DNA from: Pleurobrachia bachei
Lineage: Eukaryota > Ctenophora > Tentaculata > Cydippida > Pleurobrachiidae
NCBI GenBank assembly: GCA_000695325.1
Contig: AVPN01000066.1
Location: forward strand, 7,235 to 41,925
Length of the DNA stretch: 34,691 nt
Reading direction: 5' to 3'
A program made the translations under genes and the position numbers. Position 1 is the stretch's first letter; each line of letters starts with the position of its first letter. The notes below the pieces were generated by a model. The model was given only the letters and a program-made list of their open reading frames with translations, made no database searches and had not been told where the DNA came from. Positions 21,230-30,959 of the stretch are shown here, piece by piece.

Positions 21230-21512
21230 TAGTGGTTACGTGGCTAGCCATGGCTTCGGTCATATCATAATGACTGAGCGAGGTAACCACGAAACGATAT
21301 CGTTAGACGAAAGGTGCACAAAAAAGAAAGTTTGAATTAAATTTTCGTGCACCTCTCACTTTAACCATGTTGCTTGGTAGTGAAATAACCCCTCCGCGAA
21401 AACTCACGGATAATAGAGGTGACTCCGTAACCAAGCATGCTGCTGAAATGTCGAGAATTATTCCTATTATATTGACAATGTATAACTATAACATATATGA
21501 TCTATTGCGCTG

Positions 21513-21518
21513 AATAAA
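21513..21518 (+). terminator. Candidate AATAAA poly(A) signal for LGR
   Basis: The first clear AATAAA on the + strand after the second LGR stop codon, about 515 nt downstream. Position only; no cleavage site can be shown. Confidence 0.3.
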
Positions 21519-21783
21519 ACAAAAATATGGAGCGAAAATGAGATCGAGTTTTTTGTTTTCTCTCAGCTTGGAATATTATATCTCACTATGGCACCTGCCT
21601 CGACGGACCAATGGGCCCAACAACGTACCAGTGTGATCAGAGAGACAGCATACCACTATTGACTATACCAATTGCTAACTGGCGTGTGCCTCGACCCTTT
21701 CTTTTCAGAGAGAACTCAAAAGTCAAAACAGGTCTGGTGCACGCTGGACCGCCCAATTGAGTAGTACACCTTATTAAGACTGA

Positions 21784-22235
21784 TAGTACACATGTGAGAA
21801 ATCGAATCATTGTTTGCTGACTGTTTCCCTCTTGTTTCTAATTAATTTCTTAAAACACAGTATCTCAGTTGTTGGAAAAGGGTTGGAAAATTTAAAAAAG
21901 GAACTTATAAATAAATCTCAATTAAACTTAACTCCCTGGAAAATGTGTGGTCACTGACCAATCATTGGTATTCGGTGAATACGCACAAACAACTGCTTAG
22001 TACTTTCGCATACATTTTAACCTTAGCTCAATAAGAAACACACAGATGAGCTCCAACAATTGAATGAACTGCATTCAACGACTTGAACATCATGCAAATT
22101 TCATTTTCTTTGCTTCACAGGACTGGTCAAAACCCACTCAAGAAATTCTCTTTTCGACTCTCTACTTGATTAAAAAACACTTCAAAGAGATGATTTACAA
22201 ACTGAGGAAAGGAAATTAGAAAAGTCGTCGATTTT
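21784..22235 (+). repeat. Direct repeat E, left copy (about 450 bp)
   Basis: Begins TAGTACACATGTGAGAAATC and ends GTCGTCGATTTT. It differs from the right copy by a 2-bp indel, a 12-bp insertion (AAGGGTTGGAAA) and about four substitutions, so about 1% substitutions plus indels. It carries an acceptor (TTTGCTTCACAG) followed by a 32-codon open exon ending in a stop (22121-22219). Confidence 0.92.
22121..22219 (+). CDS. Candidate terminal coding exon in direct repeat E, left copy
   Basis: After a strong polypyrimidine/CACAG acceptor the frame reads DWSKPTQEILF...KEMIYKLRKGN and stops at TAG (32 residues, basic C-terminus). The right copy (23490-23588) is also open, with two amino-acid changes (Tyr to Asn, Gly to Glu). 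Conserved openness in both copies hints at a real last exon, but I found no upstream exon to join it to and do not recognise the sequence. Confidence 0.3.
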   Translation, partial: DWSKPTQEILFSTLYLIKKHFKEMIYKLRKGN

Positions 22236-22443
22236 AGGATGTAACTTTCCCAGTGCTGTTCGTGCTTAAGCTTATTATGCTACCTACTAAGTAGAACTAT
22301 AGATACGCCTCTTTCTCAAACTTTTCCTGCAATATCAGTTCTCACATCACATTTTGTCACAGTTTGAGTGCTCCCTTATCTTTGTTTGTGCTTGTGAATC
22401 TCCCGTATTGTGAGAAGCCAATCTCTCTCTGTGCTCAACGGCT

Positions 22444-22911
22444 ATGAGTGATACTTGCAGCTTCAAGGACCGACTGAGGGTTTACAGTGATGAAAGGGTA
22501 CGGAGGAGTGTGTATGGTGAGGTCCAGGGTGAATTGTTTGATCTGTTAAATGACTTGTTTGGACATGCTGGTATGAAAGATAGCTTCCCGAAGAGTCTGA
22601 GTGCTGGACACAGTCAATGGGATAGTTTGAAGTGTCCCAGTAAGAGTAAGCTGAAGGCAATCAAGAGGCCTGATCTAGATTTGTTTGCAGAGAAAGTTTG
22701 TCATTTCCTGGTTGAGAGATGTTACCCAGGACTTGACCGTCTGTGTAATGAAGTTGAAGAGAGTGAGAGGAGACAGATGGAGATCCAAGAGGAGGTTATT
22801 GCTGCGCAGAAAGCCCTGGTAGAGTCTCAGGAAAGTCTGATAAAGTGGCAGTGCCAGCTACTCGAGAAAAGAGACAAAGAGATCACTGCAGTGCAATCTA
22901 CAGCTGATTAA
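22444..22911 (+). CDS. Unknown 155-residue protein with C-terminal coiled coil
   Basis: Intronless open frame starting at ATG 22444 and ending TAA. Not recognised. The N-terminal two thirds look globular and helical (SVYGEVQGELFDLLNDLFG; LDLFAEKVCHFLVERCYPGL), and the last third is heptad-like and charged (EESERRQMEIQEEVIAAQKA...KRDKEI), as in a dimerising coiled coil. There is no signal peptide or membrane segment. It is flanked by direct repeats E at 208 bp on the left and 250 bp on the right. Amino-acid composition looks like a real protein, so I think it is coding. It could be a lineage-specific gene, a retrocopy (no introns), or the gene of a mobile unit bounded by the repeats. Confidence 0.6.
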   Translation: MSDTCSFKDRLRVYSDERVRRSVYGEVQGELFDLLNDLFGHAGMKDSFPKSLSAGHSQWDSLKCPSKSKLKAIKRPDLDLFAEKVCHFLVERCYPGLDRLCNEVEESERRQMEIQEEVIAAQKALVESQESLIKWQCQLLEKRDKEITAVQSTAD

Positions 22912-23941
22912 CTGTTCTCGGTCGCATTGGAAAGCTAATCGATAGCCAAACATAATTGGTTAAGTTTTGGACCGGAAAATATTTTCTTCTGGAATGAATG
23001 ACAATGTTCATTCCGATCAAAAAAATGAATTTTGAGCTAGAGGTCTGAAATTTTGGTCAAGTTATTTATTTGTCTCATAGATTTACTGTACCAAATTTTA
23101 GCGCTCCACGATATTTGGAACTATGGTAGACTTTGGGGGGCATTTTTATTGCCCCACACGGTAGTACACATGTGTGAGAAATCGAATCATTGTTTGCTGA
23201 CTGTTTCCCTCTTGTTTCTAATTAATTTCTTAAAACACAGTATCTCAGTTGTTGGAAAATTTAAAAAAGGAACTTATCAATTAATCTCAATTAAACTTAA
23301 CTCCCTGGAAAATGTGTGGTCACTGACCAATCATTGGTATTCGGTGAATACGCACAAACAACTGCTTAGTACTTTCGCATACATTTTAACCTTAGCTCAA
23401 TAAGAAACACACAGATGAGCTCCAACAATTGAATGAACTGCATTCAACGACTTGAACATCATGCAAATTTCATTTTCTTTGCTTCACAGGACTGGTCAAA
23501 ACCCACTCAAGAAATTCTCTTTTCGACTCTCAACTTGATTAAAAAACACTTCAAAGAGATGATTTACAAACTGAGGAAAGAAAATTAGAAAAGTCGTCGA
23601 TTTTCTAACGCGTTGCCGAGTTCAGCACCCGCAGTTAGAATTAGATGGCGTGAATTGATTGCTCATAAAAAGGAAGCTTAATTTTCTCTGTTAACTGTCA
23701 TGTCTATTAGAAAGGAGCAAAGCCGATTTACTAATAGCGTTTTGTACGCAAAGCTGAAGTGCTTTTTTAAAGAATAATTTAAACTGTCTGGCTCTTGCTG
23801 CCGTGCTCCACCCTCTCTTTAAAACTTCGCGACTGAATAATCTTGTAAAGAATATAATTATCTCGCCCCACGATTCTAAAGGCATAATATCACCGAGTAC
23901 AAATCTAAACCAGAAACATTGTTCATTTGTCTATATATTTG
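22912..23941. other. Gene-free stretch with right direct repeat
   Basis: Contains a short hairpin (GGAATGAATGACAATGTTCATTCC near 22992-23017) and direct repeat E right copy. Open frames between 23605 and 23941 lack family features. Confidence 0.5.
23162..23604 (+). repeat. Direct repeat E, right copy (about 443 bp)
   Basis: Same orientation as 21784-22235, offset about 1380, with unrelated sequence on the outer sides. It includes the second version of the candidate terminal exon at 23490-23588. Confidence 0.92.
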
Positions 23942-24796
23942 TCAGTTCAACAGCTGATGATCGAGTAACTTCAATCGAGAAATTTCATCACGTTTGCTAA
24001 GATCACAATTAGAGAAGAGATCCGGAGAAGATCTTATCCGTTCGAGACGTTGTTTGTTCCGGGATACTGTAACGTAACTAGAAAATGCATCTCTGTCCCC
24101 TTCTGACCATGTTGATAACACCATCTCGGAGATTTGTTGCTTCTGTGTAGCATCATCTGATACCTGCGAGGGGGGGGGGAGTTATAATTAGAAATTTATC
24201 GTGTCGTCATATTAGACATTCATTGGAACCTATCAAACACAAGTTAACGAATTTAAAGTCAGGTTTTTAAAAGCAAGTTTGTAGTTTTACCTCCCCCTTT
24301 ATTTACCTGTATTACAGTGTGTTCAGTGTTGAACAGCTCAGCTACAGCCGCATCATTCCATATCAAGGGATGGGCCTCTTTCAACTCCTCTCCAACCCTT
24401 CTCTGTTCCTCAGTCAGGGCAGGTTTTTCGTTGGAAGGAAGAGGCCGGGTTAGCTTTATGTCTACCTGAAAGGGAGAGTGATTAGAAAACAAAATGGCAA
24501 ACATTGAACATAATTCAACCACAGGGTTGGTAGGGGATAAACCACGAACGCCTGGTACGGGGAACCGACTACCCTAAGCACCGTTTAGTATAATAGTTCA
24601 GTGTCCACACACCCCTCTCTCAGCTCTCTGTCTCTCCCAAGCAATATACCTTCTTTGGCGGATGAAAGCAGACAATAATCCCAGGGTCATCTGCCGTTGT
24701 TATCTGGACATTAGAGCCCACTGGATGGAGCTGACCAGTGGTGAGAGACCGTCGGAGACAACAACATGTCCGTCTTGTTATGTGTCGCAATAACAT
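23942..24796 (-). CDS. MRPL42: Mitochondrial ribosomal protein mL42 (MRPL42)
   Basis: Three exons with phase-0 introns: 24796-24650, 24465-24307 and 24163-23942 (175 residues). The N-terminus (MLLRHITRRTCCCLRRSLTT) is Arg/Ser/Thr-rich with no acids, as in a mitochondrial presequence. The core reads NVQITTADDPGIIVCFHPPK then VDIKLTRPLP, which matches the mL42 pattern NVxx...IVCYHP...VDI...KPIP; AVAELFNTEH may match the following helix. The third exon (QISEMVLSTWSEGD...) does not show the usual Arg/His-rich mL42 tail and makes the protein longer than the roughly 140 residues of vertebrates. mL42 is a structural protein of the mitochondrial large ribosomal subunit. The alternative is a related but distinct mitochondrial protein. 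Confidence 0.7.
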
Positions 24797-25321
24797 AGCT
24801 ACATGATACAAAGTGGGGAATGTTAGGAGAATACAATACTGGGAGATGGGGGAGAAAAGTGGGGCAAAAAGAGGGCTATGCGAAGAGTGAAACCTGCAAA
24901 TTATCTTTCTTAAAAGAATGGTGTAAATCGTTACATATATTGGGTATAAATGAGACTGTTTATTTACACGGTCACACACAATAACCGGACAAGGAACAAA
25001 AAACATTGAAAAAATCTGGAAATATATCGTACAAATACACACACACCGTGGAAAGTATTAGATTCCACGCTGAAAAAGTGTTGGGGACATGCGGGGAAAC
25101 ACAAAATAAAAAGTCAGTCCTCCTTTTTTAACCAGACACACACACAAACATAAAACACATGAATATTATCATAAAAACACATCAGTCAGGATTCGTGGTT
25201 GTCACTAGTCACCAGGAACCAATCGACACAAGTAAACAGCCAATAAGAACTCGTTATTTAGGTCACGTGACTGGTTATCAGCCAATCAGGGACCAGTATT
25301 TCCTGGTTCGGTCGGTTCCTG
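24797..25321. other. Intergenic region between TBC1D2 and MRPL42
   Basis: Both genes point left, so this holds the TBC1D2 3' UTR and MRPL42 promoter. It has AC-rich short repeats and no supported gene. No clear AATAAA for TBC1D2 is seen on the - strand. Confidence 0.5.
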
Positions 25322-28300
25322 CTAGTCACTATCACAGTCCAGAACTGAGGATCGCTTGTGAGCATTATACTGAATTCTCATCTCGTTCAATGCATTCAGC
25401 TCTCCAATCACTTTCTTGAGATGAAACTCCCTTCTCTTAGCGAGCTTTTCAAAAGGAAACGGGTTCAGTTCACCGAATGCAATCTTCTTGATGTTTTCAG
25501 GGGTACACAGAACGCCATCCCCAATACCCCTACAGAAATTATACACATCTATCCCGTCATTTAGCTGCAGCAACTCCTCATGATGTATTCGGAATATGGC
25601 CAGGGCATATCGGAACAACACCTTATCACCTTCATAAAAGAACAAATCCCAGAATGAGAGGACAACGTTTATGTTAGTGTTGTCCACGAAGAGAGTCAAG
25701 AACCAATTAAATGTAATGAGGGAGAGATCGATTTTAAACTGATTAAAATGTGACATGATCCGGGGGTATTTGTCTGACATAATATCAGCCAGGACTCGCT
25801 GATCAACCTGAGCCCCAGCCATGGTCTGGCTGTAGTAGTCAGGTGGTAAGAGCTCCACTACTGCAACCACTGCCCAAAACGCGTCCTCTTCTTTCAGATT
25901 CAGGACAGCTAGAGAGAAAGCAGCTATCCGGTTCAACCCCTGACAGTACCCAATCTCCAAGTTGTACCGTGCAAAGGCAAGCAGCACGTTACGGAGTTTG
26001 TCCACACCTGTAGCTGTGGTTGAGTTGAAGAGGCAATTGTTGGGAAGCGTTCTCATCAGATCTAACTCGATCTGTTTTGTGAAGATGTCATTATGATCCG
26101 TCGGATCGGTCCTGGCCAGGAGCTGCTTGTAGAAGTTAGGCTGGTCCTTACCCCGGCATTCAGCTGTTATCCTGTGGATACACGCCTTCCAGAAACTACT
26201 GCGGTACTTGTGTGGTACACCAGCCCTGACTAATGCCTTCAGTTCCTTCCCCGTCGCGAAGTTATTACCAAACTGAACAATGTGTTTGTCCCATGCCTGC
26301 TCGTTTTCAACTCCGGATGTTAGTTTTTGGGATAGCTTGGTGATTTCAAAACCATACCGATCATACCGGTGGGTAAAATCATTTCCAATTTGTTGCACAT
26401 CCAGCAGATCCTTGTCCTTAACCTGCTCGATTAATGTGGCTGCTATCTCCTGCAGATCCCCCGATATCGTAGTCTCGACCCCAGTCCTCAACTTGTTGAT
26501 CTCTCTCAACAACAACATGTAATGATTGTTTATCTTATCCAGTTCAGCTTTCACCTGGTGATACTGTTTCCGTTCCTCGTACCGGAGAGAATTCACTTGG
26601 AGTATCTCCTCTTCTAGCAGCTTGTTCTGCGCTGTGTAGGACGTGATGGCCTCCTGTGCTTCTTGGAGGCGCTGCCTGGGCACAAACGGTTCCTCTGCAT
26701 GTTTCTCTTCTGCTAAATCTTTACAAAGATAAGGTCGAGTTTCGATATCTATCCGGCCGATTAGCTCGATAGAATCAGGTGGCATCTCACCGCCAACAAA
26801 CTTATCAAACTCTCTCATCATGACCCTGTGGTTTATTGAGAGTTTCATGTGTTTAGCCTTCAAATCCTCGTAATCCAACATTTTCTGCTGTCCTCGTTCC
26901 TCATCCGCTGCCCTAAGGGCTATCATCTGACTCAACTCACCCTGGAAGTAGTTCACCTGCTGGTTCAGGGTCGTGACCTGCTTTTTCAGTTCTTCATACT
27001 CCGACTCGTACACTACAATCTGTTTCGTATTGTAGAAGTAACTACTGGAGGGGGAGGGTGGAGCTGGGGAAGGTATCGGTTTGGAAAGGTTCAATACAAC
27101 CTGCTCCTTACACCTGATAATCTCTTCTGTACATTTCAGCTGATTATCTTTCTCAGTGATATCCCGCCTCAAATCCTGGATCTCCTCCTTTAAAATATCC
27201 ATCTCCTGGCAGTGCGTCATTAGTTTCCTTTTCAGATCACCAATTATTATGTCCTTCAACTCCATGACCTCCTTGTGAGAATTATCAGCCTCAACCGCCT
27301 GAACCTTCTCGGTAAAATTGAGACTGAGCTCTCGAAGCATTTCCTCGTAGCTCGTATTACTTTCCTGGAGTTCATTAATCTTGGTTTGAAGTTTGAACGC
27401 CGCCCACTGGGCATCCTTGCACTTGGTGCACTGGTCCGTGGTGCTGTCTGCACTCGTAATGCTGAGGGTGTCCAACTCGGAGGGTGGGTTCGAGTTGAAA
27501 AATGTGCTGTTTGGTTCCTTGCTTTTGCTGCCACCCGGTACTTTTAACAGGCTTTTTAACATTGCATTTACCTTGCTGCTTGTCCCACCACCGCCGCTAC
27601 TACCAGATTGGGATTTAGCTCCAATAGAAGGGGGATCATCATCGGTGCAGATACCGGCAACAAAAACAGTGGAAGAAGTGAAATCCCGGACGTCATGATA
27701 TGAGGAGAAGTGTTGGCGTTTTGTTTGTAGTTGGTTGATCCATTGCATCATGCTGTCATGGTTACCAGCTGACAGGAGGTGCTCCTCTTCACCAATACTG
27801 TGGGGAGATAAGAGGGGATTAGACGAGTGGGGAATAGAGATTATAAGGGGGGAAGAGATATGTGGGGAAAGAAAGGATAGTAGGGTGATCATCAAGTTTT
27901 CAGAAACTACGGATGCGAATTGACTGTTGTGAGGAAGCGAATGGGCTGCTTAGGAGTTTAATAAAATCTGCACCAAGCTAGTCGGTTAGAGGGTCGTATA
28001 ATAAATATAATCCTCTCTCTTATATTCCCTCTCTCTAGAGCAGTAGTTTTCTCTGACGATGTATGTGGTGGCTTTACAGGGAGGAAACTAGTGGTTTCAA
28101 GACTTACCGGGTTACAGGTGGGTTATGTGTTATAGGGGGGTTATGTGTTCTACTGCAGGAAATTAAATGAAACTCTAACTCTCCAATTTTAAAAAGCGTA
28201 CCATTTGAAAACCCCCAACTCCAAGTAAGATTGAGAAACGTACCATTTAATAGTGAATTCTCCGAATTTAGATCTCTCAGGGAGGAAAGTAAAAGAAGCA

Positions 28301-29944
28301 ACACTGATGTCGATTGTCCCCTTTGGAGTTACATCGGTCGGGGAGCTGTAGAATAGCAACTGGCACGTCTTGTCATCATGTAGAAACCAGAATCTGGGAA
28401 AGATGTAGTGTGTTAGAGGAGAGGAAAACAAGAGGGATAGGATGAGAAGTTAACTTGAACCTGAGAAAATTAGGTGTTAGAGAAGAGGAAAAGAGTTGGA
28501 AAACTAGGAGTTCGAAAGGACGGAGTATTCATTTTATGGTGATGAGAGGCTTGTACAAACTCAAAGTGTGGAAATTGAAGTCGCCATGAATCCACGCAAT
28601 GCTGTCCACACCCCTCCCCCCCCTTTTTTTAACAGACATGCATTTGAACTTGTGTGTGTGTGTGTGTTCGTCTGTAGGAGTGTGTGTGTTCGTCTGTAGG
28701 AGTATGTGTGTTTGAGAGATGCTGAGGCAAGCAGCTCAGCCGGTAACGGTTCAACTCGGGCAACGCGCACTTTCACTCACACTCGCAGTTGTGAGTATAA
28801 CGGCGTTGCGATAGCGCCCCGTATCTCGCGCGTTACATAAAGTACATTCAAATTGTAAGATCTGGGGGATGCTGGAAAATTGTGGGGGCGGATATTTTCA
28901 CATTTCCTATATCCAATGCTAAAGCCAAGATCTCTCCAGGCTTACTCTAGGATAAGCAAGCTTTCCTGAAAACCTTCCACTTAGTGAGAGGAAAAAATGA
29001 CAAATTTGCGCTGAATGTGGCGATAAATACAGGCTACAACCCACTCATTCTATTGAAACTTTCAATTTGGAAGTGGCTGTCTAATACCATACCAACAATT
29101 AATTTTAATTTCTGTAGAACATTCTAAACCCATCTGCCACAACTTTCTACCAAGTATACCAGGACAATTCACATTTTCACTCAAAATAACAGGGAAACGG
29201 TAACAACGAACTCTCTCAAAACTCCCGTGCAGTCGTAATTCAAGTATCCATTTCCTACCTACAACAGCACAAATAAGAGAATGAAAGGGGGCCTATCTCC
29301 TCCCTTCTAGGTCTATGACATAACATCCGGAACTCTCGTTATGTTCTAACCCTCTTGCGAGGCGTGGTGAGCCAAATTTCATGCCCCACGATTCGTGCCT
29401 ACGTCAATCGACATATTATAATATCAGCATATAACTCCCATAGGTGTCAATATAATATATTTAATTCATGCCCAGTCCCCTCCTTAATCCCTATCTCTCT
29501 ATCTCTATCTCACTATCTCTCCCTTGATATGAAAATGAAACCATTTATTGAGAGCTGCACTTGAGAGAAGGTGGCGTTAAACGGGGTATTTAACTAACTC
29601 AACATCCCCCTCACATACGTGGTATTTAACTAACTCAACCTCCCCCCTCGCATACAGTGATGACGTGAACAAGGTGTGACAATCATGACTTAATAGTTTG
29701 CTAGATTTGAGTATATGAGTTTTATAGGCTGTCACACAAGTCCAAACTTCAAAGTGGTTACTGACCTTTAAAATTAAAACCCCAATGAGGCGAATGAATG
29801 TTGCAGTTTGTGGAGTTAAAATTCAATTTAAAAATTTACTCACTTTTGCCACGTTTTATAGAGGCCCATAGGGCCCATGGGCATGTATTTCTGCAGGTAT
29901 CCATGAAGTTTTATCTCAACTTTATGTGGTCCATCTTCAGTCAT
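25322..29944 (-). CDS. TBC1D2: TBC1D2/Armus-like Rab GTPase-activating protein
   Basis: Three coding exons join in phase: 29944-29844 (ends phase 2), 28393-28244 (phase 2 to 2) and 27797-25322; 908 residues. An N-terminal PH domain is spread over all three exons: KLHGYLQKYMPMGP...TWQK, FWFLHDDKTCQLLFYSSPTD, and a final helix NHDSMMQWINQLQTKR (residues 12-112). Long coiled coils lie at about 216-401 and 456-551. The TBC domain is at about 602-841 with the Arg finger in IELDLMRT (Arg666) and the Gln finger in GYCQGLN (Gln703), plus WFLTLF, so it should be catalytically active. TBC1D2 proteins inactivate Rab7 on late endosomes and autophagosomes and bind Rac1/LC3 in mammals; the substrate here is inferred. 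The third exon would read 33 further residues upstream into the intron, but the TCTCCCCACAG acceptor and PH continuity fix the boundary. Exon 1 ends 30 bp from a duplicated G3BP tail. Confidence 0.9.
27798..28243 (-). other. TBC1D2 intron 2
   Basis: 446-bp intron with GTACGT donor and TCTCCCCACAG acceptor. No other feature seen apart from imperfect GGGTTATGTGTT repeats at about 28121-28150. Confidence 0.8.
28650..28713. repeat. (GT)n and 22-bp minisatellite
   Basis: A GT run passes into two tandem units TGTGTGTGTTCGTCTGTAGG and a partial third. Confidence 0.85.
29585..29658. repeat. Two tandem 36-38-bp units
   Basis: GGTATTTAACTAACTCAAC followed by a C-rich tail and CATAC, twice in a row with few changes. 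Confidence 0.85.
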
Positions 29945-30304
29945 GTGAACCCCTACAAGAGAGAGGGAGGGAGGGATTTTGTCAGGTCAGGGAGAGAGAG
30001 GAGGTGGTGGTTTTTGGGAGTGTTTTGTTTTACTTGAATTGGGGAAGGTGGGATCAGGGATGTTGGACACGAATAAACGAGAAATGTGCTCTTAGTGAAA
30101 CAAATAGTTTATGGGGAAAAGTTAAATATAAAACATAAACCAAATATCACGGGAGTAAGAGGGGGGATCAGTTTGGGGAACGAGGAGAGGAGCTGGAGAT
30201 TAGAGCGCAAAGGGAGAGGGTGAGAGAGAGAGAAGCACCAGAAGGAAGAAGAAGGAACACAACAATAACAATCATCACTGCGTCGTGTGGGTATTCTGCA
30301 CTCT
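29945..30304. other. Gap between TBC1D2 start and the duplicated G3BP tail
   Basis: From 29974 this is a copy of the G3BP 3' UTR. The remaining 29 bp, together with that copy, must contain the TBC1D2 5' UTR and promoter unless the duplication is an assembly artefact. Confidence 0.6.
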
Positions 30305-30957
30305 TCATTTGAAGTCCCGGTCCCCACCGCTATCATATCTCCCTCCTCCACCACCTCGCCTCCTTCCACCGTTATAACGACCACCCCGTCCAGAGTTGTC
30401 CCGGTCAGTATTGTTGTACTGTTTCCTGGGTCCACCCCTGGAACCCCCGGGAGCTACCTTCTTCTCCTCCACATTGAGACGTTGTTCCCGGAGCATGTAC
30501 TGTTTCCCCTTCCTCGCACTACCCAGGATCTCCTGGACGGTGTCCTCCCGGTCAAAGATAACAAAACCAAAGTTGTTAGGGGTGACCCGCACCCCAATAA
30601 CATTTCCATACTGCCCAAAGACCTCTCGGAGGTCACTCTCCCCCGTGTTCCGGGGCAAATTGCCAACAAAGATCTGCTGGGAGTTGGGGGCTTCCTGTTT
30701 TGGGGGACCTCCAGGACCCTTCTCCCAGGAGTTGGGCTTCCTCCTCGGCTTCTCAGACCTCTCCTCCCGGTGGAACGGCTGGAAGGGAGTTTCCTTCTTG
30801 ATGGGGTGATCTGCCCTCTCAGGTTCCACAGGTTTAACAGCGGCAGGTTTAGGGACTGCAGCAGGTTTGGGAGGTGTGGGTGGGGCAGCGTTGGCGGTAC
30901 CGGATGAAGCAATGGAAGCCCATGAGACAGGTCCCTTGGGTACAGGTGGTGTCTCAA
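29974..30957 (-). repeat. Tandem duplication F, left copy (G3BP 3' half)
   Basis: A 984-bp unit nearly adjacent to 30960-31941. Several substitutions and small indels separate the copies (for example GTTTAACAGCGGCAG against GTTTAGGAGCTGCAG, and GTTCCGGGGCAAATTG against GTTCCTGGGCAGATTG), so divergence is clearly higher than in duplications A-D. Confidence 0.93.
30305..30957 (-). pseudogene. 5'-truncated G3BP copy (Pro-rich, RRM and RGG only)
   Basis: Open frame of about 217 codons that begins abruptly in the Pro-rich segment (ETPPVPKGPVSWASIAS) and continues through the RRM to the same stop as G3BP. It lacks the NTF2-like domain, the acidic region and any start in context; upstream of it lies the 3' UTR of the full gene. 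Differences from the full copy are mostly silent, with one short Ala/Pro/Val change near the RRM (AAVKPV against AAPKPV). Probably not an independent gene. Confidence 0.8.
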
Positions 30958-30959
30958 AG

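Larger units (their letters stand above)
21230..22443. other. Gene-free stretch between LGR and the unknown single-exon gene
   Basis: Contains a short palindrome around GTGCAC (AGGTGCAC...GTGCACCT, about 21313-21352), a CTCGACCCTTTCTTTTCAG piece near 21690, and direct repeat E (21784-22235). No coding region beyond the small candidate exon in the repeat. Confidence 0.5.
28394..29843 (-). other. TBC1D2 intron 1
   Basis: 1450-bp intron with GTGAGT donor and TCTTTCCCAG acceptor, placed between two halves of the PH domain. It holds a (GT)n/22-bp minisatellite and a 36-bp direct repeat listed separately. No other gene is supported. Confidence 0.75.

Noticed and set aside
22463-22660. 65-codon - strand frame inside the unknown gene
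   Set aside because: Antisense shadow of 22444-22911.
21784-23604. LTR retrotransposon
   Set aside because: The direct repeats lack TG...CA ends, and the 155-residue ORF has no gag, protease or reverse-transcriptase features; there is no primer-binding-like site.
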